From: Mongoliitalea daihaiensis
GTDB lineage: Bacteria; Bacteroidota; Bacteroidia; Cytophagales; Cyclobacteriaceae
NCBI RefSeq assembly: GCF_021596945.1
Contig: NZ_CP063779.1
Span: 3,446,001 to 3,510,000 of the forward strand
DNA: 64,000 nucleotides
Direction of reading: 5' to 3'
Position 1 is the first letter of the stretch, and each line of letters opens with the position of its first letter. The notes beneath the pieces were generated by a model. The model was not told the DNA's origin. It saw only the letters and a list, made by a program, of their open reading frames with translations, and did not search any database. A program made the translations under genes and the position numbers. Positions 46,029 through 55,006 of the stretch are shown in pieces.

Positions 46029-47165
46029 TTAACTAAGTTTTTGAATTAAATTCAAAAACTGTTTTTCTTGGTTTTTCCAAAGTATTTCTGGAATCCTTTC
46101 TATGGTATAAAACTCCGTAGAAAGGATTTTTTCTATGATGCCTGAATAGTTTGTTTGCTGTTGAAAATCAATTCCAAAACCTGCTAGGTGTGGTTGGATC
46201 ATTTTTTCCCATGCAGGATTTTGTTGGTACAGCATGGGCTTTTTTAGTGCTAGGCATTCAAATAGCTTGCTGGGAATCTTCGGAGCTATACTAGGTATTT
46301 GATGATAGGGTAACAAGACAATGTCAGCTTGAGCATATGCTTCAAGTATTTGTTTGTAAGGAATAGGATTTTGACTGACAGTCAAGACAATACGAGTATC
46401 ATCATAGAATAAATCTATTAACTTTTGTTCAAATTTTTCCATTGGACAATGTCCTAAAATTATCAATTGGACATTCGAATAATGCTTGGCAAGCGATTGA
46501 AACCAATAGATTCCTTCTATGACACCATATACAGGTGTTAATGTCCCTGTTATTAAAAAACGGATAGGCTTTTCTGCTGAAATGCGGATATTTTTTTGCA
46601 GTTTTTCATTTCCTGAAAAAGTATTCTCTATTACGTCAAAGGGTTGAAATGAAGGAAGTTCTGTCTTATAACAATTTTCAGCTAAGATAAAATGATCAAT
46701 CCATCGTTTAAAGATGCCTTCTACGAATTGAATAATGCTTCGTTGGAGGTTTTTCCTGAAACTACTGAGAAAGGGTTGATTCCATTGCACATTCATAGAA
46801 TAATTTTCCTGAACATCGTATATAAGGCTCCATTTCCAGATTAGTTTTCCTATACAAGCTGCAGGTAAAAGTTCCCATGTTGTAATAATTAGAACGCGCG
46901 GCGGTTGTTTGGATAAGATCGATAACATTTTCCATCCAGCTATGAATCTATTCCACTTGCTATTTTTTGAATTTAGTAAAGGGCTGAACTTAATTGATGA
47001 GTCCGAAGTTTCATTTTTTGAAGAAAAACCTATGATGTTAATGCTGTATTTACTTTTTTCACGCAGTGAAAGTGCCATCTTGTAATATGCGCGAGCATCT
47101 TTAACGGGTTTTAGGACGGAAGCGATGGCAATGTGAATCAAGAAAATTAAATTTAGATTATCCAC
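46029..47165 (-). CDS. Glycosyltransferase family 4-like protein
   Basis: This 378-residue GT-B glycosyltransferase has an N-terminal Rossmann half (IHIAIASVLKPVKDARAYYK, then RVLIITTWELLPAACIGKL). The C-terminal donor half has FLITGTLTPVYGVIEGIYWF near residue 205 and the nucleotide-sugar region ADIVLLPYHQIPSIAPKIPS followed by KLFECLALKKPML, where E/ExxxxxxK-type contacts occur. It acts in the cytoplasm on an unknown acceptor. The first codon is GTG at 47165 or a downstream TTG; the GTG overlaps a TATTTTTG sequence and a DnaA-like 9-mer. It stands alone without other polysaccharide genes. Confidence 0.8.
   Translation of the reverse strand: MDNLNLIFLIHIAIASVLKPVKDARAYYKMALSLREKSKYSINIIGFSSKNETSDSSIKFSPLLNSKNSKWNRFIAGWKMLSILSKQPPRVLIITTWELLPAACIGKLIWKWSLIYDVQENYSMNVQWNQPFLSSFRKNLQRSIIQFVEGIFKRWIDHFILAENCYKTELPSFQPFDVIENTFSGNEKLQKNIRISAEKPIRFLITGTLTPVYGVIEGIYWFQSLAKHYSNVQLIILGHCPMEKFEQKLIDLFYDDTRIVLTVSQNPIPYKQILEAYAQADIVLLPYHQIPSIAPKIPSKLFECLALKKPMLYQQNPAWEKMIQPHLAGFGIDFQQQTNYSGIIEKILSTEFYTIERIPEILWKNQEKQFLNLIQKLS
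46036..46066 (+). terminator. Terminator inside the 3' end of the glycosyltransferase gene
   Basis: AGTTTTTGAATT-A-AATTCAAAAACT is a nearly gapless palindrome followed by GTTTTTC. It ends the plus-strand gene at 45546 and lies in the last codons of the minus-strand gene. Confidence 0.7.
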
Positions 47166-47171
47166 AAAAAT

Positions 47172-47987
47172 ATGGAATTACAAAATATAATTGAGAATGC
47201 CTGGGAAAACAGGGAGTTATTAAAGGAAAAAGATGTTGAAATAGCCATCAAAACGGTCATCAATGAGTTGGATGCAGGTAAATTACGCTGTGCAGAACCC
47301 TTGGAAGATGGAAGCTGGAAAGTGAATGATTGGGTAAAAAAAGCAGTTATACTATATTTTCCGCTTCAAAAAATGCGCACCATCGAAGTTGGTCCCTTTG
47401 AATTTCATGATAAAATGGCATTGAAATCCAACTATGCCAAACAGGGTGTTCGTGTAGTCCCTCATGCAATCGCTCGCTATGGTGCTTATTTGGCATCAGG
47501 TGTTGTGATGATGCCTTCCTATGTAAATATCGGTGCCTTTGTAGACAGTGGCACGATGGTTGATACATGGGCTACCGTAGGTTCTTGTGCCCAAATTGGC
47601 AAAAATGTTCATTTGAGTGGGGGAGTAGGAATAGGTGGAGTTTTGGAACCTGTTCAAGCGGCTCCCGTTATTGTTGAAGATGGCGCATTTATAGGGTCAA
47701 GAGCCATTATCGTTGAAGGGGTAAGAATTGGAAAAGAAGCTGTAATCGGAGCAGGCGTGACCTTGACCGCAAGTTCAAAAATAATCGACGTTACAGGAGC
47801 GGAGCCAGTAGAATACAAAGGATATGTTCCGGATCGTTCTGTAGTGATTCCGGGTTCTCTGACCAAAAAATTCAACGCAGGAGAGTTTCAAGTTCCCTGT
47901 GCGTTGATCATCGGTCAAAGAAAGGCATCAACTGATTTAAAAACCTCTTTAAACGATGCATTGAGGGAAAATAATGTAGCCGTTTAA
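47172..47987 (+). CDS. dapD: 2,3,4,5-tetrahydropyridine-2,6-dicarboxylate N-succinyltransferase
   Basis: The 271-residue enzyme belongs to the left-handed beta-helix acyltransferases. The hexapeptide repeats run from about residue 105 to 215 (VMMPSYVNIGAFVDSGTMVD, NVHLSGGVGIGGVLEP, VIVEDGAFIGSRAIIVEGVR), preceded by the DapD N-terminal helical domain. It succinylates tetrahydrodipicolinate in lysine and meso-diaminopimelate synthesis. The length fits DapD. It is followed by a TPR lipoprotein gene after 13 bases. Confidence 0.96.
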   Translation: MELQNIIENAWENRELLKEKDVEIAIKTVINELDAGKLRCAEPLEDGSWKVNDWVKKAVILYFPLQKMRTIEVGPFEFHDKMALKSNYAKQGVRVVPHAIARYGAYLASGVVMMPSYVNIGAFVDSGTMVDTWATVGSCAQIGKNVHLSGGVGIGGVLEPVQAAPVIVEDGAFIGSRAIIVEGVRIGKEAVIGAGVTLTASSKIIDVTGAEPVEYKGYVPDRSVVIPGSLTKKFNAGEFQVPCALIIGQRKASTDLKTSLNDALRENNVAV

Positions 47988-48000
47988 TAAAATATTAGGA

Positions 48001-48609
48001 ATGAAGAATAGTTTGAATTTACGATGGTTGGTACTGTCCCTACTCGTTATGTTGGCGGCATGTTCGGGTGATACCCAATCTCAAAAAGGAGATGTGTTGT
48101 TTAAAAGAGGAGATTATGAGGCTGCTATTGTCGCTTACAGTTCTTTCTTAGAAACCAAGCCAAAAAATGTAAAGGCACTTTACAATAGGGGAAGAGCCCA
48201 TGAAGAACTAGGAAATTTTCAGGAAGCTGAAAAAGATTTCTTAGATGCTTTAAACTTGGATAAAAGAAACACGCAAGTAATGTTAAGTTTATCCAACCTT
48301 TACCAAAAGCAGAAAAATCATACCAACGCTCTTTTATATGCAGATTATGCAGTAGAAACAGCTGGAGCACCTGCGATGGCTTATTTTATGAAGGGACGAG
48401 CCCTTCACCAATTGGGAAATACTGAAGAAGCTTTGAAAGATTATTCAACTGCTATAAAAATGGACAAAGACTTCGCTGAAGCTTATTTTTACAGAGGAAT
48501 GCTCAAGCTAGCAACAGATAAGAAAAAAGCAGGATGCGAGGATTTGACTTTAGCATCGAAACTTAATTTTCCTGAGGCTGCTACAGCTATCGATAAATTC
48601 TGTAAGTAA
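48001..48609 (+). CDS. TPR-repeat lipoprotein
   Basis: This 202-residue lipoprotein has a signal peptide with lipobox LAAC (Cys near residue 22), so it is probably anchored in the inner or outer membrane. Three to four TPR units follow: GDVLFKRGDYEAAIVAYSSF (~31-50), ALYNRGRAHEELGNFQEAEK (~59-78) and AYFMKGRALHQLGNTEEALK (~127-146). The last unit ends in a short Cys-containing tail. It likely binds peptides or scaffolds an envelope complex. A strong terminator lies inside the end of the convergent FMO gene. Confidence 0.88.
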   Translation: MKNSLNLRWLVLSLLVMLAACSGDTQSQKGDVLFKRGDYEAAIVAYSSFLETKPKNVKALYNRGRAHEELGNFQEAEKDFLDALNLDKRNTQVMLSLSNLYQKQKNHTNALLYADYAVETAGAPAMAYFMKGRALHQLGNTEEALKDYSTAIKMDKDFAEAYFYRGMLKLATDKKKAGCEDLTLASKLNFPEAATAIDKFCK

Positions 48610-48618
48610 GCATACCAA

Positions 48619-49959
48619 TTATTTATCTAAGCCCCTTGAAATACTGATTTCAAGGGGCTTCTTTTGTACATAATCCTTCGGTAAATGTGCTAAAAGCTCT
48701 TTTTTAAATCTGTGATAATCTACTGTAATGGTGTGTCTTGGGGTGTTTATTTGCTTGTAATGTGGATTTTCTATTTCTTTTTGACAAAGTTCCGGGGTGT
48801 TTTTAGGTCGTTCCCATTTCCCTGCAATTTCTCTAGCCATTATTTTCGCCTGTAATTCCGCACCTGGCCAAATACAACCTAGGGGCTGAAACATGCCAAC
48901 AAAATATAGATTTTCTATGCTGGGATGTAGCATTTTCAGATACAAAGGAACTGGTCCTGAACTGTAGTCAATTAAATTTCGTTCAAAAAATGGATGTGAT
49001 AAATAGTAGCCTGTACAGGCAATGATGGTATCGTATTCCTCCTTACTGCCATCTTCAAACACAACAGACTTTCCCTCCAATCGCTGTATATCAAGCTTGG
49101 GATGCACTTTACCATGACGGATTTTGTAAAGCAACTCATCATTGATGGTGGGATGTGTTTCACCGAATTTGGTTTCCACTGGCCTTAGACCATATAATTT
49201 GTTGTCACCAACCAGAACTTTTAGTAATACATCAAAGAAAAAAGTTCGAAGCTTGGTAGGTATCCAACTACTATTTTTGCCAATAATGTCTGATGGTTTT
49301 CCAAAGAAGAATTTTGGAATAATCCGATAGCCTCTTCTCCAACTAATGGCAGTGTAAGCACTTACACGGCTTGTCTCAACGGCTACGTCACAGGCTGAAT
49401 TTCCTCCTCCAATTACTAAAACCCGTTTATCAGAAAAAGGAGCCGCTTTTTTGAATGAATGAGAATGTATAAATTCTCCTGTAAATTCGCCCGGATAGGA
49501 AGGCCAGCGTGGATTCCAGTGATGTCCATTACATACCACAAGGTGTGAAAATACCTCCTCATGATTGACACCTTCTTTTTCACTACAGATCAGCCATTCT
49601 CCATTTTCTAGTCGCTTACAGCTGATAACCATGGTTTCAAATTGAATGTAAGGATATAAATCAAACTGCCTGGCATAGGCTTGAAAATATCGTCTCAATT
49701 CATCATGCGAAGGGTAATCCGATATGTTTGGATCAAAATCATCAAAGGTAAAATCCTCAAATTGGGAAAGGGTTTTTGAACTGATGATATGGGTTGTTTC
49801 AAAAACAGAGGAGTGGCTTTCATTTTCACTGAATATCCAGTTTCCTCCAACTTCTGAATTTCGGTCAAAAGCAATAGCTTCAATGCCTTGATCCAACAGG
49901 TTTTTCAAAGCACTGATGCCAGAAGGGCCTGCACCAATAACAGCAACACGTTTATGCAT
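48619..49959 (-). CDS. Flavin-containing monooxygenase
   Basis: The 446-residue protein follows the FMO family. It has an FAD motif VAVIGAGPSGISALKNL (5-21), the FMO signature FxGxxxHSxxF/Y as FTGEFIHSHSFKKA (near 160), an NADPH motif VLVIGGGNSACDVAVE (near 177) and the later ATG-like motif DTIIACTGYYLSHPF. It would oxygenate a soft nucleophile (N or S). Its start overlaps the sirtuin stop by eight bases, so the two are co-transcribed. The substrate is unknown. Confidence 0.92.
   Translation of the reverse strand: MHKRVAVIGAGPSGISALKNLLDQGIEAIAFDRNSEVGGNWIFSENESHSSVFETTHIISSKTLSQFEDFTFDDFDPNISDYPSHDELRRYFQAYARQFDLYPYIQFETMVISCKRLENGEWLICSEKEGVNHEEVFSHLVVCNGHHWNPRWPSYPGEFTGEFIHSHSFKKAAPFSDKRVLVIGGGNSACDVAVETSRVSAYTAISWRRGYRIIPKFFFGKPSDIIGKNSSWIPTKLRTFFFDVLLKVLVGDNKLYGLRPVETKFGETHPTINDELLYKIRHGKVHPKLDIQRLEGKSVVFEDGSKEEYDTIIACTGYYLSHPFFERNLIDYSSGPVPLYLKMLHPSIENLYFVGMFQPLGCIWPGAELQAKIMAREIAGKWERPKNTPELCQKEIENPHYKQINTPRHTITVDYHRFKKELLAHLPKDYVQKKPLEISISRGLDK
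48629..48666 (+). terminator. Terminator of the TPR lipoprotein gene inside the FMO 3' end
   Basis: AAGCCCCTTGAAA-(TACTGA)-TTTCAAGGGGCTT is followed by CTTTTG. It is encoded in the last codons of the FMO gene. Confidence 0.85.
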
Positions 49960-50650
49960 ACAATCGAGTAATTTCTTCTGACATTAATAGCGTACCTAGA
50001 GTTGCTTTTTCAGGAATCTTTCGAAGGTTGAGATAACTCCTGGTAGTAGGGAGATGTGGATCTATCAAATATTTAGGAATAGTGGTTTTCGTATACTCTA
50101 TCAATCCAGCTGCCGGATAAACAGCCAACGATGTACCAATTACAGCAAATATATCTGCTTCTTCGGTTAATTCAGCAGCAGGCTCTATCATCGGAACCAT
50201 TTCGCCAAACCATACGATGAAAGGTCTTAGCTGACTTCCTTTTTCACAGGTGTCTCCTTTTTTAATTTCCCATCCATCCATCTCATAAATTAAAGAAGGA
50301 TCAAGAGTGCTTTGAGATTTAAAGAGTTCTCCGTGAAGATGCAGAACCTTTGTAGAACCTGCTTTTTCATGAAGGTTGTCCACATTTTGAGTGATGATAT
50401 GTACATCGAAGAATTTTTCTAACCTAGCGAGTTCTTTATGGGCACTATTGGGCTCACAGGTGGCAGCTTGTTTTCTTCGCTGATTGTAAAAGTCAAGAAC
50501 CAAGTCTTGGTTTTTCCGCCAACCTTCAGGAGAGGCCACTTCCATGATATCATGACCTTCCCAGAGACCTCCAGCATCACGAAAGGTACTAATACCACTC
50601 TCCACTGATATCCCAGCCCCTGTTAAAACCACCAGTTTCTTTTTCTTCAT
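49952..50650 (-). CDS. NAD-dependent protein deacylase (sirtuin)
   Basis: This 232-residue sirtuin has the motif LTGAGISVESGISTFRDAGG near residue 8, QNVDNLHEKAG near 98 and the catalytic His in VLHLHGELF near 115. The segment FYNQRRK has the Tyr/Arg pair that class III (CobB/SIRT5-type) enzymes use to accept succinyl or malonyl lysine. In the place of the zinc-binding cysteines only one Cys (GDTCEKG) is present, so zinc is probably not bound in the usual way. It is the first gene of the sirtuin-FMO operon. Confidence 0.9.
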   Translation of the reverse strand: MKKKKLVVLTGAGISVESGISTFRDAGGLWEGHDIMEVASPEGWRKNQDLVLDFYNQRRKQAATCEPNSAHKELARLEKFFDVHIITQNVDNLHEKAGSTKVLHLHGELFKSQSTLDPSLIYEMDGWEIKKGDTCEKGSQLRPFIVWFGEMVPMIEPAAELTEEADIFAVIGTSLAVYPAAGLIEYTKTTIPKYLIDPHLPTTRSYLNLRKIPEKATLGTLLMSEEITRLYA

Positions 50651-50997
50651 GTAAGTAGTTTGTTTTTCGATTCGGATGGAAACCTGTCATGTTTTTACCC
50701 TCCTTCAATAGTATTTCAATTTATTTCAACCTTATCTCCACTTTATTTCAATCCCCGTCAGATTAAGATATCAGGGCTGCCGCCCCTCTGCCTGGACTTA
50801 CTTTATTCAGTACTACGAAGAGCTCAGGGCTAATGCTCCTTTAGTTTTGTATACAAATCCCAATATCTTTAATTTCCAATATCAATCCATATCAAGATTT
50901 ATTTCTTCCTTATTTCAACTTTATTTCAAAATCTACTCATATCAAATATCAATTAATATCTACTAATATCTAAAATCAATTAAAACTTCAATTTAGC
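50651..50997. other. Intergenic region with low-complexity TATTTCAA/ATATC runs
   Basis: This 347-base gap contains many copies of TATTTCAA-, TTATTTC- and ATATCAAT/AATATC-like short runs. A G/C-rich part at ~50770-50850 resembles a degenerate palindromic element (GGGCTGCCGCCC). I see no gene, and only general AT-rich low complexity. Its origin is unclear. Confidence 0.5.
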
Positions 50998-52518
50998 CTA
51001 AGCTATTCCTTGATGTTCAGGTCTTAATAAATCATTAACAGTCTTTACTGGATTGAAGGTAATCAATGGAACTTCTACAAATAGCGTATTCCAACCTGCC
51101 ATAGCTCCATTCCATAATCCTGGTAATTCAAGGGCTTTTAGGTCTCTTCCGCTTTTGGACTTCTCGGTAATAAAACCGGTACGCATATCTCTGAATTGTA
51201 ACAAATCAAACTTTTGTCCTTGATAGTTTTTAGTAGCACAGACCAAGTCCACAGGATTAAAATGGGTAGAAGCTTGAAAAATTGCTTTCTGATCGGCATT
51301 TTCAAGATCGATCTGTGCTGTCTCTGCAATCTGAAGGGAAAGGGAACCATCATCCTCGGTCACCCAAAATGGTCCTCCACCTGGTTCTCCAGTATTTTTT
51401 ACCATCCCACACACACGAATTGGTCTATTTAATTTTTTATGAATGTACAAAGCTTGAGCTTCAAGAGGCAGGCCACCGTAAAATATAGGGAGTTTACCCA
51501 TCAAATCATCTTGGAAAATAGTTTCTGCAAACCTAAGTGATTCATAAGAGACATCTGCATCGATTCCTCTCAACGCTTCAAAAACTTTAGCTTGTACTTC
51601 AAGCAAAATACCTCCTATAGCTACTTTATAATCTGCCGTAGTAGATTTTAAGCGATCGGGCACTACATTGTCTACATTTTTGATAAAAATCACATCCGCA
51701 TCTATTTCATTCAGATTTTCTAATAAGGCTCCATGGCCTGCTGGTCTGAACAAAATGCTACCATCCTCTTCTATAAATGGCTCATTTTCCATAGTTACTG
51801 CGATGGTATCGGTAGACTTTTTCTGTTGAGAGTAACTTACATGAAATTCTACCTCATATTGGTCTTCCAATGCTCCTTTAATAGAAGCGACTTCAGATTT
51901 GAATTTTTCTTCGTGTTCTGGAGAAACTGTAAAATGAATTCTTACCGAATTTCCCGCACCTTTGGCATACATCACACCTTCCACAAAATGTTCATAGGTA
52001 GGGGTACAGTCTCTATTTTCGTAATGATGAAATTTTAAAAGCCCTTTTGGAAGTTGTCCGTAACCTAATCCATCTTCATTTAACAAAGCACCTACAATTC
52101 CCTGGTATTCTTTGTTTGCTAAGGCTTGCTCAAGGGAGCTACCGGCTTTTTTAAGAACAGCATCCAATTCCGCTCGAAATGCAAATCCATCAATTTGCTC
52201 AATGAATTTTTGGACAAAAGTACTTTTACTGATATCTCCATCTCCATCTAAAAATGAAAAAAGATCTTTAAACATTCTGGAAGCAGCCCCACTTGCTGGG
52301 ACAAATTTTACGACCACCTTAGATTGAATATGGGAGACATAGCTTTGCTGTAGCTCACTTAACTTTTCTTCAGATACTTGAAGAATGCCATTGCCTACGG
52401 TGGCAGCTGCTGCGATGGGTAAAAAAGGGAAACCTTCTCTGAAGTTTGTCAATTGCTCTTCCACTTTGGCAAGGTCCATGCCTTGGTCTAAAATTTGCTT
52501 TTTAAGCGTTGCGTCCAT
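50998..52518 (-). CDS. DUF4301 family protein
   Basis: This 506-residue cytoplasmic protein belongs to the DUF4301 family, known mainly from Bacteroidota. Typical stretches are KFVPASGAASRMFKDLFSFL near residue 74, LPKGLLKFHHYENRDCTPTY near 156, and SILFRPAGHGALLENLNEID near 256. ASGAASRMFK recalls the nucleotide-binding loop of nucleotidyltransferases, and RPAGHGALLENL fits it too. I therefore infer a sugar-nucleotide-transferase-like fold, which is not demonstrated. It is monocistronic as far as seen. Confidence 0.85.
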   Translation of the reverse strand: MDATLKKQILDQGMDLAKVEEQLTNFREGFPFLPIAAAATVGNGILQVSEEKLSELQQSYVSHIQSKVVVKFVPASGAASRMFKDLFSFLDGDGDISKSTFVQKFIEQIDGFAFRAELDAVLKKAGSSLEQALANKEYQGIVGALLNEDGLGYGQLPKGLLKFHHYENRDCTPTYEHFVEGVMYAKGAGNSVRIHFTVSPEHEEKFKSEVASIKGALEDQYEVEFHVSYSQQKKSTDTIAVTMENEPFIEEDGSILFRPAGHGALLENLNEIDADVIFIKNVDNVVPDRLKSTTADYKVAIGGILLEVQAKVFEALRGIDADVSYESLRFAETIFQDDLMGKLPIFYGGLPLEAQALYIHKKLNRPIRVCGMVKNTGEPGGGPFWVTEDDGSLSLQIAETAQIDLENADQKAIFQASTHFNPVDLVCATKNYQGQKFDLLQFRDMRTGFITEKSKSGRDLKALELPGLWNGAMAGWNTLFVEVPLITFNPVKTVNDLLRPEHQGIA

Positions 52519-52644
52519 GGTAATAGGTTATTTTAAAGTTATGGCTCAATATAGGAAATCCAACTTTTCAAATAAAGTGCTTTATCAAAAAAGCTAATCA
52601 TTTTCGGAGATTTCTTAGTGAAATAGACGTTTTTCTTGTAGGTC

Positions 52645-53520
52645 TTAAAAATCAATCAACTCAAATTGAATAAGTGAGCCCACTCTTTTTTGACTCAGCT
52701 GATTGATGGATTCTTCGGTAAGTTGTAAGATCCGTGGATATCCACCAGTAACCTGTGCTTCTCGCATCAAAGCGATCATACTTCCCGAAGGTGTTAGCTG
52801 AATTGTCCCCGGAAAAACAGGAGCTGTCAATAATTGAGGTAAACTATGTGAAGGAAGCCCAAGGAGTTCGTAGCCCATGCGGTCTTGTCTTGAACTGAGT
52901 TTAAACGTATTCTTTTGAATACTTTCTTGGATGGAGGTGGGCAAGAGTTGCCAATCTGATCCACGGTAGGCTTGAATCACCTGCAAATCCGGGAGAACAG
53001 GGGGATGTTTTAGGGTAGCGGTAGGTCTGAAAATTTCTGAAAGTGAAGATGGCGTCTGGAAAGGTAATAAATCACCTTTAGAAAGTTGAATGATAGGACT
53101 GATGCCTTTGGACCAACTGCGGCTATGAAGATAGTTGGGCGTTTGAAAACCGTCCTTTACAGCTAAATATATCCAATTTCCTTCTTTGTGTTGTCTTACT
53201 CGAAATTCAGCTCCTGCATTGATCGCATACGGTTTGTAAGGTAGTATGGATTTTTCGTCAATACTCAAACTAGCAAGAGAGCCCGTGACTACAATTAATG
53301 TGGGTGCATGAAATTTGAGTGTGATGGGAGCTGGACCTATTTCCAAGCAAGCCGCATCGGGTTGATTTCCAAGTAAGCGATTAGCTAGCTCGTAGGAAAA
53401 GCTGTCCATGGCACCTGAGTAAGGAACTCCCCAAAAAGCAAAACCTTTTCGACCCATATCCTGAATGCTGCAAAGCAAGCCTGCCTGTAATACTTCAACC
53501 TTTCCCAAAAGTTTATTCAT
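52645..53520 (-). CDS. pxpC: 5-oxoprolinase subunit C (biotin-dependent carboxyltransferase-like)
   Basis: The 291-residue protein belongs to the AHS2/KipA family. LQAGLLCSIQDMGRKGFAFW at the start, GVPYSGAMDSFSYELANRLL and the late QVTGGYPRILQLTEESINQL are typical. PxpABC cleaves 5-oxoproline with ATP to glutamate. The ATG at 53520 overlaps pxpB by eight bases, as expected; an upstream start inside pxpB is rejected. It is the last gene in the pxpABC operon. Confidence 0.9.
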   Translation of the reverse strand: MNKLLGKVEVLQAGLLCSIQDMGRKGFAFWGVPYSGAMDSFSYELANRLLGNQPDAACLEIGPAPITLKFHAPTLIVVTGSLASLSIDEKSILPYKPYAINAGAEFRVRQHKEGNWIYLAVKDGFQTPNYLHSRSWSKGISPIIQLSKGDLLPFQTPSSLSEIFRPTATLKHPPVLPDLQVIQAYRGSDWQLLPTSIQESIQKNTFKLSSRQDRMGYELLGLPSHSLPQLLTAPVFPGTIQLTPSGSMIALMREAQVTGGYPRILQLTEESINQLSQKRVGSLIQFELIDF

Positions 53521-54217
53521 GTCTCCATTCATACATTTCAGATTTAATAAGCTGGGATAAGTTATCAAATTCATCCTTTTCAATAGGGTAAAAGCTGATG
53601 CGATCACCTATCTTAGGTTGTACAGGAGGAGTTTTTTCTACTTCAAATAAGTTTAAAGGCGTCTTCCCAATGATGTGCCATCCCCCCGGTGAAGGAAGGG
53701 TATAGATGCCTGTTTGAGATCCACCAATTCCCACAGAGCCCGCTTCTACACGTCGATCAGGTATGCTTTTACGGTTGCTCACTAATCGATTATCTAATCC
53801 ACCTAAATACATAAATCCAGGTAAAAAACCATAAAAATGTAACAAATAGAATGGTTTTGAATGAAGTTCAATGACATCTTTCGGAGTCATATCTTTACTT
53901 GTAGCAAAGGATTGAAGGTCTTTGCCAAGTTCATAACAGACGGGTATTCTCCAATGTTGTGAGGGATATTCGTTTGCTACAATTGGACATGCTTCAATCC
54001 TTTTTTCCCAGCCGTACCGTTCTTGAGCTGATTGTAGCTCTTCAAAAAGAATGGTTAGTGTATGAAATCCGATTCGTAATTCCTGAATACCAGCGAAGCG
54101 CAGGAGTTGTGTATACAAGGACTCTTGCATTTTCAGGATTTCACTATGGACTTTTGCTTCCCATCGGAGTTCCAATAAAGCTGGATGAATCCAAATTTTT
54201 TCAAGAATGGGGGACAT
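53513..54217 (-). CDS. pxpB: 5-oxoprolinase subunit B
   Basis: The 234-residue protein is of the AHS1/KipI family. Motifs include IPVCYELGKDLQSFATSKDM and the FYGFLPGFMYLGGLDNRLVS stretch, followed by the GSVGIGGSQTGIYTLPSPGG turn. With PxpC it forms the ATP-dependent part of the enzyme. The ATG at 54217 overlaps pxpA by 17 bases; an ATG 11 codons further upstream lies deeper inside pxpA and is less likely. Confidence 0.9.
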   Translation of the reverse strand: MSPILEKIWIHPALLELRWEAKVHSEILKMQESLYTQLLRFAGIQELRIGFHTLTILFEELQSAQERYGWEKRIEACPIVANEYPSQHWRIPVCYELGKDLQSFATSKDMTPKDVIELHSKPFYLLHFYGFLPGFMYLGGLDNRLVSNRKSIPDRRVEAGSVGIGGSQTGIYTLPSPGGWHIIGKTPLNLFEVEKTPPVQPKIGDRISFYPIEKDEFDNLSQLIKSEMYEWRHE

Positions 54218-54908
54218 AGTGTTGGATTGCTTGAAGGATTGCCAAGGCACTTAAATTATCTCCATGAATACATAGCGTATCTGCTTGGAGAGGTAGGATA
54301 CTACCATCTATGGTGCGTACCTTCCCTTGGAATAGAATTTGGACATGCTCGCTTGCCTCTACCACATTTGTGATCAGTGCTTGGGGATGTGTACGTGATA
54401 CAAGACTGTAATCATTTTCATAGGTCCGATCTCCAAACACTTCCAACATGATGGGTAGTCCTTCTGCTGCTGCCAAAGTAGCCAAGACACTTTTAGGGGG
54501 AGCATATAAAATGACTTCAGGGTGGTTATGTTGGAGTATATCGATCAGCATCCCAGCCACCGCTTCATCTTTGGCTGCAATATTATACAATGCCCCATGT
54601 GCTTTGATGTGGTGAACAGGGGCTTTGCACGCTTTTGCCACATCAAAAAATAAGGTCAATTGCTCTAAAATACTAGATTTCAATGCTTCTAGAGTGATAT
54701 CCATTACTTTCCTACCAAAGTTGACACGATCTGGATAAGATGGGTGCGCTCCAATGTTCACCCCGTGTGCGGCTGCAAGCAAAATGGTTTGCCGGATGCT
54801 ATTTATATCACCAGCATGCCCTCCACAGGCTATATTGCAAGAATGTATAAAAGGCATCAGATCAGGATCGTTGGGAAGTCCTTCACCCAAATCACAATTG
54901 ATATCCAT
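54201..54908 (-). CDS. pxpA: 5-oxoprolinase subunit A (LamB/YcsF family)
   Basis: The 235-residue protein starts with MDINCDLGEGLPNDPDLMPF, the LamB/YcsF signature, then SCNIACGGHAGDI and GVNIGAHPSYPDRVNFGRK, and has KAHGALYN near the middle (catalytic/metal residues of the family). It is a TIM-barrel hydrolase subunit that opens the pyroglutamate ring. It is the first gene in the pxpABC operon. 5-oxoproline arises spontaneously from N-terminal Gln/Glu, so the enzyme also removes a damage product. Confidence 0.93.
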   Translation of the reverse strand: MDINCDLGEGLPNDPDLMPFIHSCNIACGGHAGDINSIRQTILLAAAHGVNIGAHPSYPDRVNFGRKVMDITLEALKSSILEQLTLFFDVAKACKAPVHHIKAHGALYNIAAKDEAVAGMLIDILQHNHPEVILYAPPKSVLATLAAAEGLPIMLEVFGDRTYENDYSLVSRTHPQALITNVVEASEHVQILFQGKVRTIDGSILPLQADTLCIHGDNLSALAILQAIQHYVPHS

Positions 54909-55006
54909 AATTTAAGTATATCTTTGAGTGATGAAATTAGCCATTTTGACTGAATTTCTACACTTATGAAGTATATTTTCAACACATAAAAATAGGATTG
55001 TAGACC

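Noticed and set aside
50770-50850. Insertion-sequence remnant in the gap before DUF4301
   Set aside because: Only a short G/C-rich palindrome is seen; no transposase fragment, terminal repeats or target duplication could be found.
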